Below are positions 1 through 11,820 of a stretch of DNA of 64,000 nt, in pieces. Below the pieces are notes generated by a model, which saw only the letters and a program-made list of their open reading frames with translations, searched no databases and was not told the DNA's origin. The translations under genes and the position numbers were made by a program. The stretch is from Stereum hirsutum FP-91666 SS1 (Eukaryota > Basidiomycota > Agaricomycetes > Russulales > Stereaceae), in assembly GCF_000264905.1 (NCBI RefSeq), contig NW_006763138.1, forward strand, positions 434,224 to 498,223, written 5' to 3'. How positions within the stretch are numbered: the first letter of the stretch is position 1; each line of letters starts with the position of its first letter.

Positions 1-447
1 GTAGAGATCTCTGGCCTCTTCTTAGATCATTGGTAAGTTTATTCTTCATACTATCTACTCAGGAATAGCATCTGATTCCATGTTCTTCCAACAGGACTTA
101 TGTAGGTTAGTAATTGGCAGGGATTTTTTTCATGTAATTTACTGTAGCACAGTGTTGTCATGTATCTGTACCCTACTGTAGTGAATATATAATCTTTCTT
201 TGTCTCCTGATTAGTGTGATGATTCTATAGAAGAAACCCTAATCCAAAACAATATTAGTTGGGTGGAAAATGACTATAGAAGCTCTGAGAGCTCTGAGAG
301 CACTGAGAGCTATAGGAGATATTGCCACTATACATAGGAACAAGAGATCCATAAGTTGCTAACATTGATATGGTAGCTCTCAATGCTCTCCAACAATATC
401 TGTTCTATAGTATCCCTATGAGAAATTTCCTGGTTTGCTGATGATAT
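1..447. other. AT-rich stretch without a gene
   Basis: No coding frame with recognisable protein content was found. Around 280-315 there is a short imperfect tandem repeat of an agctctgag-like unit. The stretch leads into an LTR-like repeat at 448 and is probably decayed mobile-element DNA. Confidence 0.5.
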
Positions 448-640
448 GTGTCCGTTAGAGAAAGGGATATGTTTATAGAAGAGTTTTAAAGGGATATGTT
501 TATGGGAGAGTTTTAAAGGGATTTCAGCGAAAAGGGATCGAGCTGAAGTCCGGGTGTGCGTCGCCTTATTAGGAACATGGTAAAGGAAAAGAAAAGAAAA
601 AGATACACAAAGTAACAAAGAAGAAAAAGTGTCCATAACA
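448..640. repeat. LTR-like repeat A, copy 1 (fragment)
   Basis: This 193-bp segment is a direct repeat of 9390-9555. Both copies open with gtgtccgttagagaaaggg and close with gtgtccataaca, separated by a purine-rich stretch with gaaaagaaaag. This copy carries an extra internal duplication of about 27 bp around gggatatgttta. The TAACA end is what one expects of an LTR end. No TGTTA start lies to its left, so this copy is probably a truncated LTR. Family and orientation are unknown. Confidence 0.6.
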
Positions 641-782
641 CTTTCCGCATGACAACCGCCCCCAATGAGAAGACACCACAGCTTCACCTCGCCACCAGTC
701 ACCACCCTATTCACCTGGCTTTGCCGACCTCGTCAATATACATGATCATGTCCATACAGTATCGACAACTGCTGGTTTGATG

Positions 783-1154
783 CCAGGCACTGCCTATCGC
801 TTGCGATCTGATACCAGAGCCCGTTCTCAATCAATCGTCAGGAGTGGAGAGTCAGAGCTGGTCCAGCGTCTCGTCTCTGCCACTTAGTGAGTGAGCACGC
901 ACGCTATTCTGATGGCCAGGGAGAACCAGACACTGCATGCACAGTTAGAGGCAAAGGCGAAGAAGAAGGCTGTGAAAGATGGAGACAAGTGGGTGAAAAC
1001 TGATGCACGGATTCTTACCGGGCCTGAGAGAGTTGCTGCGATCCTCATGGAAGAGGAGTTGAAAGTGAGAAACACAGTGGCGGATGCCAAGGTCAAATGG
1101 TGTACGGAAATTGACAAGATGGGTGAGGCTGTAGATAAGATGATCACTAAATGA
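783..1154 (+). pseudogene. pogo/Tigger-like transposase C-terminal fragment
   Basis: A frame running to the TGA at 1152-1154 reads as the charged C-terminal tail of fungal DDE (CENP-B/pogo/Tigger) transposases. It has an A-rich and K-rich coiled-coil-like stretch (QLEAKAKKKAVKDGDKW), then the family-like phrase ARILTGPERVAAI, then an E/K-rich end. No CENP-B DNA-binding domain or DDE catalytic core is present nearby, and the frame is broken by a stop near 876. I infer a relic of a cut-and-paste transposon rather than a working gene. Recognition rests on similarity of the tail to that family, which is moderately diagnostic. Confidence 0.5.
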
Positions 1155-2856
1155 GAGGCGGAGCATAAATGTGAGCGCAGACCCCTCTTGAGGGTGGCGA
1201 AAGAGGTCAGGAAGATCACAGTGAAGTTGTACCCATCCATTACACTAGCGGACATTAGCTTGGATGCTCAAGCTACGACTGGCAGCCAACCACAGAGTTT
1301 AAGTGTTATTGTTAACTGTAAGAGAGTTGGAAAGGGGAGATTCTCTTATCAAGTCCTGACAGATGCAAGAGGGACGGAGAGCCCTCGCTGTTGTGTCGAG
1401 TCTTTCGATGGACAGTGGCCCGAAAGGAGAACAATGTTAATAAAATGATAGTAGCAAACACTTGACTATCCAAATGTCTGACCAAAAATGCAAATCCGTT
1501 CAGCCTGTTTGTTGAACCATCTGCTTAAGACGACCCCTCCATCTTCGTAGCTTCCATGATCCTAGCTTAAGATTTAATAATAGAACATGTCAGGAGAACT
1601 AGAATACACATTGACAAATGGACAATGTGAGTGTGTTTGACTCTAGAACCCTAAGAAACATTAAGATAGAACAAATCTTACAATAGGAAAAAAATGTACA
1701 GCCCAATTAATTAAAGGAGTGAAGGGGACACCCTAAAAGCATGCAAATACATATAACTGAATGAGGACTCTGACTTTCTTCAGACTTGAGAACACATTAT
1801 TATTTTAAAATGAATAGAGCTGCAACAAAGGCCAGTAAGGACATAAATGTGTCAAGTACCATTAGCCCTGCCACACACTCAGGTACTGAGACTGTAGGAG
1901 AGAAGGGAGAGAATGAAAAGGAGTGAGCTATCAGAAAACTGCTCATCTATACTAGCCAACTAGGTAATACATATCAAGGTGATAATCATGGAATGTCAAT
2001 ATTCACAATCATGGTCGATGTACTTGACTAAACTTCAAGTACATCAACCATGGTTAATGTACTTTCCATTCACTTTGGATGCAGTGTATATCAATTATGA
2101 TTATTGATATGTGTGTGTGTTTCACATGGCTATTTCTACAGCGTGAAAGATGACTCAAATAACATGCTTATTTCTCACTCTATGACCATAATCTACAAAA
2201 CAGGCTATCATTACTAGAATCATATCAGTTGGACCCCACACAGTCCACCTACATTTAAAGAAAGGCCCATCTATTAAAGGCTGTCATGGCCGGACGAGAT
2301 GACACTCAATCCTGGGTAAGCCTCCCTGACAATGTGGGGTGCCTACGCCTTAGCTCAACACGTCAAGATACCTGCAGGGATGATCAAGTGCTCTGAGGCA
2401 GTGGCTTGAATAAACATCAGGCCTGGTTACTTTAAGATTCACCTCCAAGGTTGCCCAGTGCGAGATCAAACGACTAGTTGACTACACTAGCAGCGACGTG
2501 AAGACGCAGGGGTGAAGAGGATGAGCCTCTATTCTGAGTTGTTCATCCAGGAGTTGACAATCTCAAAGCTGGGGTATGTATATGCAGACTACTCCCAAGC
2601 TGAGAGGGACACGTAAACTATGATGAAAGGGGTGCGTAAGTAAGGGGCATATATGTGTATCGAGTTATAGTCTGTAAGAATGAATAGATGGGAATAGTGA
2701 AGGGCCGTGCATTGAGGATGAAGAGGAGCCGCATCATGGAGATAAGAAAGTAAAGGACAAGAAAAGAAGGGGATACATAAGCATACCAGGAGTCCATGGG
2801 AATACGTAATCGTAAGAGTCATTATGGTGTCATGACGTCATGAGGGATTGTGGAGG
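1155..2856. other. gene-free AT-rich region
   Basis: No supported gene. A frame at 1188-1448 (plus) has no recognisable content. From 2282 a TGTCATGGCC start followed by unusually GC-richer sequence looks like the beginning of another LTR, but no matching end or target duplication was found. Confidence 0.4.
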
Positions 2857-2882
2857 AAAACAAAAACAAAAACAAAAACAAA
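2857..2882. repeat. (AAAAAC)n microsatellite
   Basis: About four tandem AAAAAC units, directly followed by two gtggcaagt units. It lies in gene-free sequence just before an LTR-end-like stretch (gaaaagaaaaggaattgtccataac) that resembles the end of repeat A. Confidence 0.8.
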
Positions 2883-5800
2883 TGAGTGTGGCAAGTGTGG
2901 CAAGTGTGATGAGACACGCGAAAGAAAAGAAAAGGAATTGTCCATAACTAGTCATTCCTAATAAAAGCCCCTTTATTGAGATTGTTGTTATGAACTTTTT
3001 GTTTTTTTACCTACATTTTGATATACTTGTTTTCTGTTCTGTGTTTGCTTGAGTGAAATGAGACAGCGAACTACAGCGGGCAAGTCTGATTGCACCGGAC
3101 ACCGGGCCAGTCCAGCTGTAGTTCAGCGTGATAGGAAAGTGCCACCACGTGGAACCTCGGTATTTCATGGGAAACCTTCCACTGAAGGTCGACTTCAATA
3201 ATTTCCCCAAAATTACTGTAGGTCATGGATCCTATAGCTGAGCTTATGGAAGGTACATATAGACTCTACATATGCATGTTTTATAGCTACGTTAATTCTG
3301 AAACTGATGGGGATCACTGGTTTTTATTTTACGAGAATATCTTCGTTCAGTAGTTCAGTAAGATAGTGTTCCCACACTTCTTACTTACACTACTCTGCTC
3401 GTGATACCTACTGATCTGTTCCTAGATTATCTACATCCTTTCCTCTACACCTCTTCGAGTTTCCTCTCCTTTGTTACTGCTCAGTAATCACCATCTGATT
3501 ATTTACGCTTAGTATTCCTATCACTGGACTTGATTAGTGACCAGTCTCTTTATCTTCGTGATTCTATTCGCTACGATCTTTTCTTGCTTAGAAGAGTCTC
3601 TTCGCTATTCATTGACTCTTTTTATTGCGTGCTCATTCACACTAATATCTTGGTAAGTTGTGTCATTTATGATTAGTATTTTACTTTGTATCTACAGCTA
3701 TAAAAACTCGTATGTACTCTCAAATAAAATCCAGACTTGATCTGGTCTATTTCCTCCATAACCATCTCTTCAGCTTCACCAAAGCGCGACCTAATGATTT
3801 TATTCGAGTTGTTAACTATTGTTGGGGAAGAGAAAGGTTAGATTAGGTTGTTAGGTTAGAGGTTAGTTTGTTAAGTCAGTATAATCCGGGAAATTTACGC
3901 CTGCCAGTAAATTCTTGTGAATTGCCACGGGCGATCGAGGAGGTGCCGACGACCTAGGCGATGAGTGTCCAGAGGAAAATAAAATGAGGTGGCTCAGCTG
4001 CGTTCTGGGTTCACGTCTATTGTAGAGCAGAAGTTGCTCTCGCTATCCCTTGAGAGCACGATTTGAGGGTCGGGTGAGGTTCTGACATACAAAGTGTCTC
4101 GGTTGATATACAGATATAAATATTTTATTTGTTTCCCGTATGTGTGCGGCTTTGGCAAGACTTTGGGTGGCACTATGGTAGCCACTTTAACGTATGTGGC
4201 ACTTTCTCATTGTGGGTGCCGCAGGCACGAAGGAATTGGTCACCCAGAAGAATGTTCTGAGTATTCAACGCACCACAGACGTCAAAAAAAAATAACTTTT
4301 GTCAAGGTGGCGATCTTATGGCATAAGAGAGTAACAAAACATCCCAAGGCTTATTGCAGGCCTGTGGCACTGTCCGATACTCATCTCGCTTACAAAAAAT
4401 TTACAAGACTTTGATCGCAAGCAGCTTCCTCAGTAAATTTTCTGTAAACATTAAGTTTGGCACGACTTATTTCACTTATTTCTGCCAAACAAATGAGCTC
4501 TGCAACTTATTCCTTATATTTTGGCATGTCGTCAGTGCCTGCAACCCCGTCTCTTTTGCGCATCGCGCTCTATCGTGCTCTATATTTAGCAGCTGACCAG
4601 CTTTTGTTCATCTTGCAGTCTTGGCACCGTTACACGCTCCTCAGCTGACCTTGAACTCGCTCGCAATCCCGCGATACTTTTCAGGCCACATGGTGCTATC
4701 TGACTGGAAAATAAACAAAAACACATATATAGATACACATTCAGGTACTGGAATGTATTTAAAGCAACTAAAATAGAAGTAAGAGTATGATACAAAAATA
4801 TATACCCTGAAAGTATCGAGATAATTGGGAAGGCGACGAGAGAGCGAAGGTGTTTGGACACCAGAAGCAAAGTGGTGGTGCGCAAAGCGCGACGCCCAAC
4901 GGAGGCAGGTGGACGCACATGGCGTAGCTATGCCGTGCTACGGCCAGCCAACCCATAAGTGATCGACGGCTGCAGAAGCGCCTGGAAAGGCAAATTTCCC
5001 GTAAATTTCTCAACATAAGTTAGAGGTTAAATGATTAGGTTATGTTAGGTTATATAATATATATTAAAAAGCCCAGTATATTGACATTATTGAAAAGCCC
5101 CGATGTACTTTCTTGTGAAGTACACTAACGACACTCCCACATTTTCCCCGACCTTTCTTTTATTTTATTCCACCCTCCAAACCCCGTCGAACCCCCACAA
5201 GCCACATAAGGGAAGAGAATCGGCAAGTCCCGCATCCGCGCGTCATTGCATAAGCTGTAGACTCAAACCCTTGTGAAATGTCCCCAATGGCATTTCTCCT
5301 ATAAACACATAGAGAAGCAAGTATATGCATGAATTATACAGTGCCAAGGAAGCCTCAATGATTTTCCAAAGATTTCTATCATTTTATTCGAGCCCCGCCA
5401 GACATCTGATGGTGTTACAGATGCCTGCACCGAACTACCAGTTCCTGTAGTTTGTTTCAAACTCCACCTCACCAGGTTCTCACTCAACTTCTGATGAAGC
5501 TAGATAGTGCTATAAAGCAAACAGCTTAGTCATTGCAAGAAATAGACAGTGGCTAATTTTTTTGAGTGAAAGTCGAGATTCCCATTTATTGACAGAAAAT
5601 TCCTGGCACTGCAAGAGGTTTTCGAAAATAATAAATAATTGAATTATGATTCCATGAGTTTACGAATATATTGTGTATAAATGATTTCTTTGCTTTTTTC
5701 TTTCGACATGCAACACCACCTTCCTTTTCTGGGTTATTGAGCAGAACTCACATGGTGCCCTGTGGCGGGTGGCCACTGGTGTACGCAGCATCACCTTTGC

Positions 5801-6494
5801 TTTTGCTCTCTCATCCCTCCATACGCTTCTTTGCACTCTGCATACTACTCTATGGGCCTATTATATCATTTGTTGATGTTCAGCCCGTACAAAACGTGCT
5901 ATCGAGTTCTCAGTGCCATCGCCAATGCTTTCGGTCAGTGATAGCACCCGCCCCTTCTCTTTGCACCACTACCATCTTCCTCTTCATTCGCTCCTCCTAA
6001 CACATCTAGGTACTCACACTCCCACAAACTCCCTCAAGAACCATCTAAAGTTGAACCAAGAAGGCTGGTGGGTTATTCATATTGATCCTCAGATGTGGCA
6101 CACCAAAAGCAGCTCACGCGTGAGCTGCCGGCTGCTCTACGTGTGTTGCCACATTGTCTTCGTGTTTGTCTCTCGCTATTCTCTCTTCTGACATTTTTTT
6201 TTGCTTTTTTCACAGTCCTTGACCCGCTTGCTGGCTATTATCTCGAAATGTTCAACCATTTCATATGCAGCATCATTCACACACGTCTGCATCAGCCTCT
6301 ACGCATCCCTCCACATCTTCGAGAACATATCCACCCGACAAGCCGACAACCCATTCAACCGACATCTTAGCACCACAACGGGTCGGCGGCCAATGCTCCT
6401 CCATTAAGCATATCACTCACCAATTTATCCCACCGCACCTCCATCTCCAATTTATGTCCATTGACGCCGACTCAGTCTCTGGCTTCCACCAGAG
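2883..6494. other. gene-free AT-rich region
   Basis: No protein-coding gene could be supported. Between about 3830 and 5060 the borders carry ttaggttagaggttag-like motifs and a short inverted match (cgggaaattt followed by gcct), which might be remnants of a transposon terminal repeat, but the match is too short to claim an element. Open frames at 5671-6525 are pyrimidine-rich chance frames. Confidence 0.4.
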
Positions 6495-6969
6495 GATGTA
6501 CCACCTTTATAAAGGTATCTGCTAGTAAGCACAGGATCCTTTACAATGATTCCTCTGGCCCAGGAATTATAAATGGCAGCACTGGGCTGGCTATTGGGGC
6601 GGCCGGGGGTGATTCTGGGTGGCCGGGTGGCCCAGGGTGATGGGGTAGGGCGTATGGGGGTGGTCGTAGGGGTAGGGTAGGGGGTAGGGGATGGGGTAGG
6701 GGTGCTGGGGAATGGGTAGGGCGGGTAGGTAGGGCGTATATGGTGGAACGGGCTGGATTATGTATGGATAAAATGGGGAATATGGGCAAGGATGATCGTA
6801 GGATGAATAGGGATAGAACGGTGGTCGATAAAAATACGGAAAAATGATAGAATAATAGTAGGGATGCTAGGGTCGGGGTACTGGGTACCTGGTGGTAGAT
6901 CGGTAGGGGAAACGGGGTGATCTGGGGGTATTTTGGTAACTTTGTGAGTTTTGTGAATTAGGACGAATG
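6495..6969 (+). repeat. left arm of the foldback element
   Basis: 475-bp arm, strongly G-rich on the plus strand from about 6595 to 6735 with many runs of three or more G separated by one to six bases (units like gggtaggg), so it could form G-quadruplexes. It pairs with 8256-8730. An open frame across it exists in both arms but reads only as low-complexity Pro-rich peptide and is not a gene. Confidence 0.9.
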
Positions 6970-7671
6970 GATCGCATTGCCGGGTGTCATTTCGATGGAA
7001 TTGACGTATAAAATGTGAATTGTGGCCCAATTTTGGCAACATGAAGGAGGCCTATTTCGGGGGTTCTGACTATTTGACAAACATTGATAAATGTATAAGA
7101 TGGTCAAAATCAATTTTTGAAGGAATCGGTCCATTCATTCTGAAGTTATAGCGTAAACGGTCAGCAAGATATTGCCCTAGCACGGTGGGAGAGGGTGGGC
7201 AGGCCAGAACTGGGGATATAGCGGTCCGATTATCTTAGTTTTTGCTGTAATGGGCAGCCCCATATGAATACTAAGTGATGGGAAGCACACCGGACACAAA
7301 AACAATGATCGTGGCCTTGGTAGTGGTGCCGCGTCCAGGGGAGGAGGAGAACATCTACCCTGGGGGTATTTCCATGGTTAGAATGTCTTGTGGTGTTGAA
7401 GTGATGATTGGACAATATATTTTGATGTTTGGGAAGTTGATCTACGGTGCAATATTAGTCAAAATTGTCCTGCACTAATTGTGGGGCACTGAGGGGGTGA
7501 AACAGCGTATTGGGCCACAGTATAATCACCGAAACACCAATTTACGCGTTTTTGGTACCGTTCTTGTTGTGGTAATTTAGTTTAAATGTACATAAACATT
7601 ATACAAGCACCAGAACCACAGCTGGTGAATTGTGGAGAAAGCAAAACTATGTTTTTGATGGGGGGCAGGTG

Positions 7672-7923
7672 TGTCATGACCTTCCATCATTTTCATGCCT
7701 TTTTCATTATTTCCTGGTGTGTGCCACAGTGGCCTGGGTTTGGTTGTGTTTGGTTCTGGCTAGTATATAAACCTACCTACTTCCTGTTTTGTACTCTAGT
7801 CTTGAGATCATCAGTCTCCCCCCTATACAACCTTTTCCTTGCCCTTGGTGTGTGTTTCTGAGTGAGATCGCCTGCCAGCAACCCCTCTTTGTAGGATATG
7901 GTTGTTCTGGTGTGATCGTGACA
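7672..7923 (+). mobile_element. solo LTR (family B), copy 1
   Basis: A 252-bp unit starting TGTCATGACC and ending GATCGTGACA, flanked on both sides by the same 5 bp, aggtg (7667-7671 and 7924-7928). TG...CA ends plus a 5-bp duplication are the mark of an LTR retrotransposon insertion. A TATA box (tatataa, 7764-7770) sits mid-unit, as expected for the LTR promoter. No internal gag-pol sequence is present, so it is a solo LTR left by recombination. It is nested inside the foldback element and has an inverted relative at 12071-12357. Confidence 0.88.
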
Positions 7924-8255
7924 AGGTGCACATGTAGTATTGGGGGCGTATATGGACCAGATCTCGCTCAAATGCAGCGCGATCATGGTGCGGTGTGGTA
8001 CAAGGCTAGATTACATCATAATAAATGTTTCTGGGTGGTCCACTATGTCATATCTAGTCTGTGTGATACAGTAGAAATGCAAAACATCGGTTTTTGGCTG
8101 TAAATGACCAATTCTGCCGCGTATTTGAATTTCTGAATATAATTGAGGGATTCCTGGACCAATCCCCGTTAGGAATAATCTCTATGCATCAATAGGTGAA
8201 CGTCCAAAAAAAATCCGAAGTGATCAGTTAGCCTATACCTCTCAAAGTGCACATT

Positions 8256-8730
8256 CATTCGTCCTAATTCACAAAACTCACAAAGTTACCAAAATACCCC
8301 CAGATCACCCCGTTTCCCCTACCGATCTACCACCAGGTACCCAGTACCCCGACCCTAGCATCCCTACTATTATTCTACCATTTTTCCGTATTTCTATTGA
8401 CCACCGTTCTATCCCTATTCACCCTACGATCATCCCTGTCCATATTCCCCATTTTATCCATACATAACCCAGCCCGTTCCACCATATACGCCCTACCTAC
8501 CCGCCCTACCCATTCCCCAGCACCCCTACCCCATCCCCTACCCCCTACCCTACCCCTACGACCACCCCCATACGCCCTACCCCATCACCCTGGGCCACCC
8601 GGCCACCCAGAATCACCCCCGGCCGCCCCAATAGCCAGCCCAGTGCTGCCATTTATAATTCCTGGGCCAGAGGAATCATTGTAAAGGATCCTGTGCTTAC
8701 TAGCAGGTACCTTTATAAAGGTCTTACATC
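8256..8730 (-). repeat. right arm of the foldback element
   Basis: Inverted copy of 6495-6969 over its whole length. The differences I could see between the arms are almost all A/G (C/T) transitions, for example tcgata against tcaata. This points to a fairly young element or ongoing arm homogenisation, with mutation by cytosine deamination. Confidence 0.9.
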
Positions 8731-8791
8731 TACGCCTGTGGCTTCCTGGGTCCGTATTCCCTCAATGGTCACGAACTGCTTCTAGTCTCAC

Positions 8792-9555
8792 TGTTACGAC
8801 CGGGCTTAAGCTAGGCTTAAAGGCGACGTCGGTTTCATGAAGCGAGGAATGATCGAGTCGTTTGGCGCCGTCGGCTTGGGCGATCAGCGAGGGGCTTCAG
8901 AGGTTCTGGATCCGGGGTTCTGGCTCGGTTCGTCTAGACGCGGTGTCCGGTCTAGGATCGAGTTCGTTCAGATGAGGTGTCCTCTTCTAAGGCAGGCGTC
9001 CTGCTAGAACTGATGTGGATTTGGGGTTCTGATAGTAAAGCTCTTCAGTTAGTCGAGATTCGAGGGGTATTGTCTTGAGGTCGCACAAGACAATATCGAG
9101 AATTCTGGTGAATTCAATTGAAACACTGTAGGTACGATACAAGTGAACAGGTTGGAGAATCTCGACTACAAAGGTCCGATATTTATACTAGTACAGGTCC
9201 GTGTGAATCGCCATATCATATAGGTCCGCCACATCAGCCTGAGAGTCCGTCTGCTCTGCCGAGCCAGAGCCAAGCCATACCGTGGTAGTCTATATTCGAA
9301 CAAGATATTGTGTCCGCAGTCCTTCCTTACGTGTCCCATCCACTATCATATGTGTCCGAAGTATGTATACGTGTCCAATGTAAGTATACGTGTCCGTTAG
9401 AGAAAGGGATATGTTTATAGAAGTGTTTTAAAGAGATTTCAGTGAAAAGGTATCGAGCCGAAGTCTGGGTGTGCGTTTCCTTACTAGGAACACGGTAAAG
9501 GAAAAGAAAAGAAAAAGATATACGAGGTAACAAAGGATAAAAAGTGTCCATAACA
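8792..9555. repeat. putative long terminal repeat A, copy 2
   Basis: The segment begins TGTTACGACC and ends CCATAACA, giving TGTTA/TAACA ends typical of LTRs. Its last 166 bp match 448-640. Near 9330-9400 it holds several tatacgtgtcc-like short units spaced about 20 bp. The flanking 5 bp (ctcac and tccgg) do not match, so a clean solo LTR is not proven. No gag or pol coding sequence is seen on either side. Confidence 0.5.
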
Positions 9556-9726
9556 TCCGGTAAGTCACACAAGTCTCTCGCATAGCACCTTAGTATTTAC
9601 ACTACTCTGCCTTAGAATAACTACAAGACAAAAACCAAGAAGTGTGAATCCAAGAAGCAATTAGCCTAACAGAAGAAGGCAGCACAACCGGTTCCACGTG
9701 TTAAGCATGTCCATATTCGAGGAAGG

Positions 9727-11727
9727 ATGGATAAGGACGAGATGGATGTGAGTGGCAAGGAGATGTCAGATGAGATGTCTGCACTACGGGAGACGGAGAA
9801 TCGAGAGGCGAAGAAGCAGAACCATCAGGGTGGTGCTCATGGTCCAGAGAATATGACGCTCCCACACTGGCATGAGGCTGTGCCTTCTATCGAACCAAAG
9901 GGTCCACGCTGGATGTTCAAGTGTAGATATTGTACCACGTAGGTGCAATTCTCTTCGGTGATTTATCTGTGCTTTACTCATTCAATTCACCATCAGCACT
10001 CATACTGTTCAGCGCACTCTCGTTGACGACGCCAGCTTTGCAGATGAGAAACCTCGTCCAGATTTGATAAACCTTGTCTCACATATGAATAGGCATCCCA
10101 ACAAGGTCAAGGATGCTAGGGCGAGGCTTGCTGCTGGTGGAAGTGGCAAGAATTTGGGAGCAGGGAAGCCAGGTATAGACTCATACTCCGCTACGACACA
10201 GAGTATTATAGATAAATTTATGGAGGAGGGCCTACTGAATCCAAAGAGTGAGCCAACACGTCAGGGATTCATTTTGATGTTGGCAGCATGGATTATGGAT
10301 GATGATCTACCTTTCATAACATGTGAGCTGATCTTCTATATCCCCGAGCTTTAGTGCCACTGAAAAGTATGTCCCTACTAGGTGAATCGGCATGGCTCTA
10401 GCGGGTTTTTGAGTACATCAAGTGCAAGTGGGAGCTTTCCAGCGATACTGCAGTATGCAATGCCATAGTCAAAATTGTCATACAGCTACATGATGAGGTT
10501 GTAAAGACGCTAATGGTTCGTATTTTATCACTTTGATATCTCTGGTCCTGTCTCGGTTTCTCTCTACATGACTGTGACACATAGGCTTGCTTTCAATCAT
10601 CCAGTTTGTACAATACAGCATACTGACTTTACTTTGTTAAAGGCTGTGAAGTTGAAGATCGCCTATGCAACTACACACACACACTATGATTGATTGTGCT
10701 CAGCTTCTTTGAAAGGTATCATCATATGTCTTAGGCTTGTCATCCCGTTCACTATCAACACCATATCCAGGACATCAATGCCTGGATTGCTGACATTGAT
10801 AATCCATCAATTCCCTCATTGATCCAGGAGGATTGGAAGGCCTTGGATGAGCTCGCTCATGTTCTTTCAGTGCGTACAATATTTTCTTTGTCTGTAATAA
10901 AGAAATTTTCTGTGACTTACGAGTTCTCAGATATTTACAAAGGTTACTGAGACCATGTCCCGTTCCAACACACCAACACTTCCTTGGGTCCTTCCCATGT
11001 ACGAGCACATGAAAATCTTGTTTGAGGCAGTTGTCAATAATGGGTCCTTGCCTGGTAACCTTCGTGAGGCATCTGCTGCTGGCCTTAACAAGTTAGAGCA
11101 GTACTATAGCCTTGCTCATAATAATTACTGCTGCATTTTGGCCACGGGTATGATTATCGATATGAGTCTTGTTTTTTCTAATTGTCTTGCATCTTCTAGC
11201 ATGCCATCCATCAATGTGATTGAAGTGGTTTCAAAGTACTAGGTGATGATGCATACAAGAAGGCCTGCATTGTCTTTGAGAATGTGTTCAAGGCATACAA
11301 AGAGGATATGCCCCGCCTCGAGCCAAAGTGTGCACCTACACAGCCTCCTGCCTCAAACAACTTCCTCTTAAGTCTTATTGGTCATGTTGATATCAATTCT
11401 GACGGAGAGGAGCCGCAGCTTGCAAAACTGGAGAGGTGGAGACAAGGCCGTGATGGAGGTAGTGAACCAAACTATCCGTTGAAGTAGTGGAAGGTGTGCA
11501 TTTTCTTTATTGCAAGGTGGAGAACAATATCTCATCCTTTATTCTAGGCCCATGCATCCGGGTTTGCTGTTATTTCCAAAATGGCACGGATTGTACTTGC
11601 AATTCAAGGGGCGGCTGTATCAGTTGAGCGCATTTTCTCTTATGCGTGTCATATCTGTGTTGATACTCGCTTGTTGTTGAAGGCAGAGAGTATCACTGAG
11701 CTTATGTGCTGGATTTTTGTCTATTGA
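9727..11727 (+). pseudogene. hAT-family transposase, internally shortened
   Basis: The first exon (from 9727) holds a BED-type zinc finger: a Trp-rich start, C-x2-C in KCRYC, then after a likely intron (donor GTAGGT near 9940) the H-x3-H in SHMNRHP. Next come segments typical of fungal hAT transposases: WIMDDDLPFIT near 10290, IQLHDEVVKTL near 10490, WIADIDNPSIPSLIQEDW near 10780, TMSRSNTPTLPWVLPMY near 10955. The C-terminal hAT dimerisation region ends it (MARIVLAIQGAAVSVERIFS, 11581-11640; stop at 11725-11727). A TAG interrupts the frame near 10401, and the interval 10510-10740 is much too short for the DDE catalytic core. I infer a non-autonomous, decayed copy. Confidence 0.8.
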
Positions 11728-11783
11728 TTGATGCTTAAACTCTTTCATCACTAAACAGTCCAGGTTCCTATGAACATACTATA

Positions 11784-11820
11784 TACTATGTATGTACGGG
11801 ATTTCCGTACATGTATAGTA
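11784..11820. repeat. hairpin-forming inverted repeat
   Basis: Two 16-bp arms (11784-11799 and 11805-11820) pair at 14 positions around a GATTT loop. It lies 57 bp after the hAT transposase stop and may be part of that element's 3' end or its terminator. Function is inferred only. Confidence 0.6.

Larger units (their letters stand above)
6495..8730. mobile_element. foldback-type element with 475-bp inverted arms
   Basis: The two ends (6495-6969 and 8256-8730) are inverted copies of equal length that differ at only about ten positions. Each begins gatgta, then a 14-bp palindrome acctttataaaggt, then ctgctagtaagcacaggatcc. The 1.29-kb centre has no recognisable transposase and contains a solo LTR (7672-7923). 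Long arms with an empty centre fit a non-autonomous foldback or MITE-like DNA transposon. I could not identify a target-site duplication with certainty, because weak similarity continues past gatgta on both sides. Confidence 0.75.

Noticed and set aside
2282..2960. A further LTR starting TGTCATGGCC.
   Set aside because: No matching end or flanking duplication was found, so the boundary cannot be supported.
3830..5060. DNA transposon with ttaggttag-like ends.
   Set aside because: The inverted match is only about 10-15 bp with gaps and the inside has no recognisable protein.
6541..6789. Pro-rich protein frame present twice (also 8397-8684).
   Set aside because: It is the translation of the G-rich inverted arm, low complexity, with no domain and no independent support.
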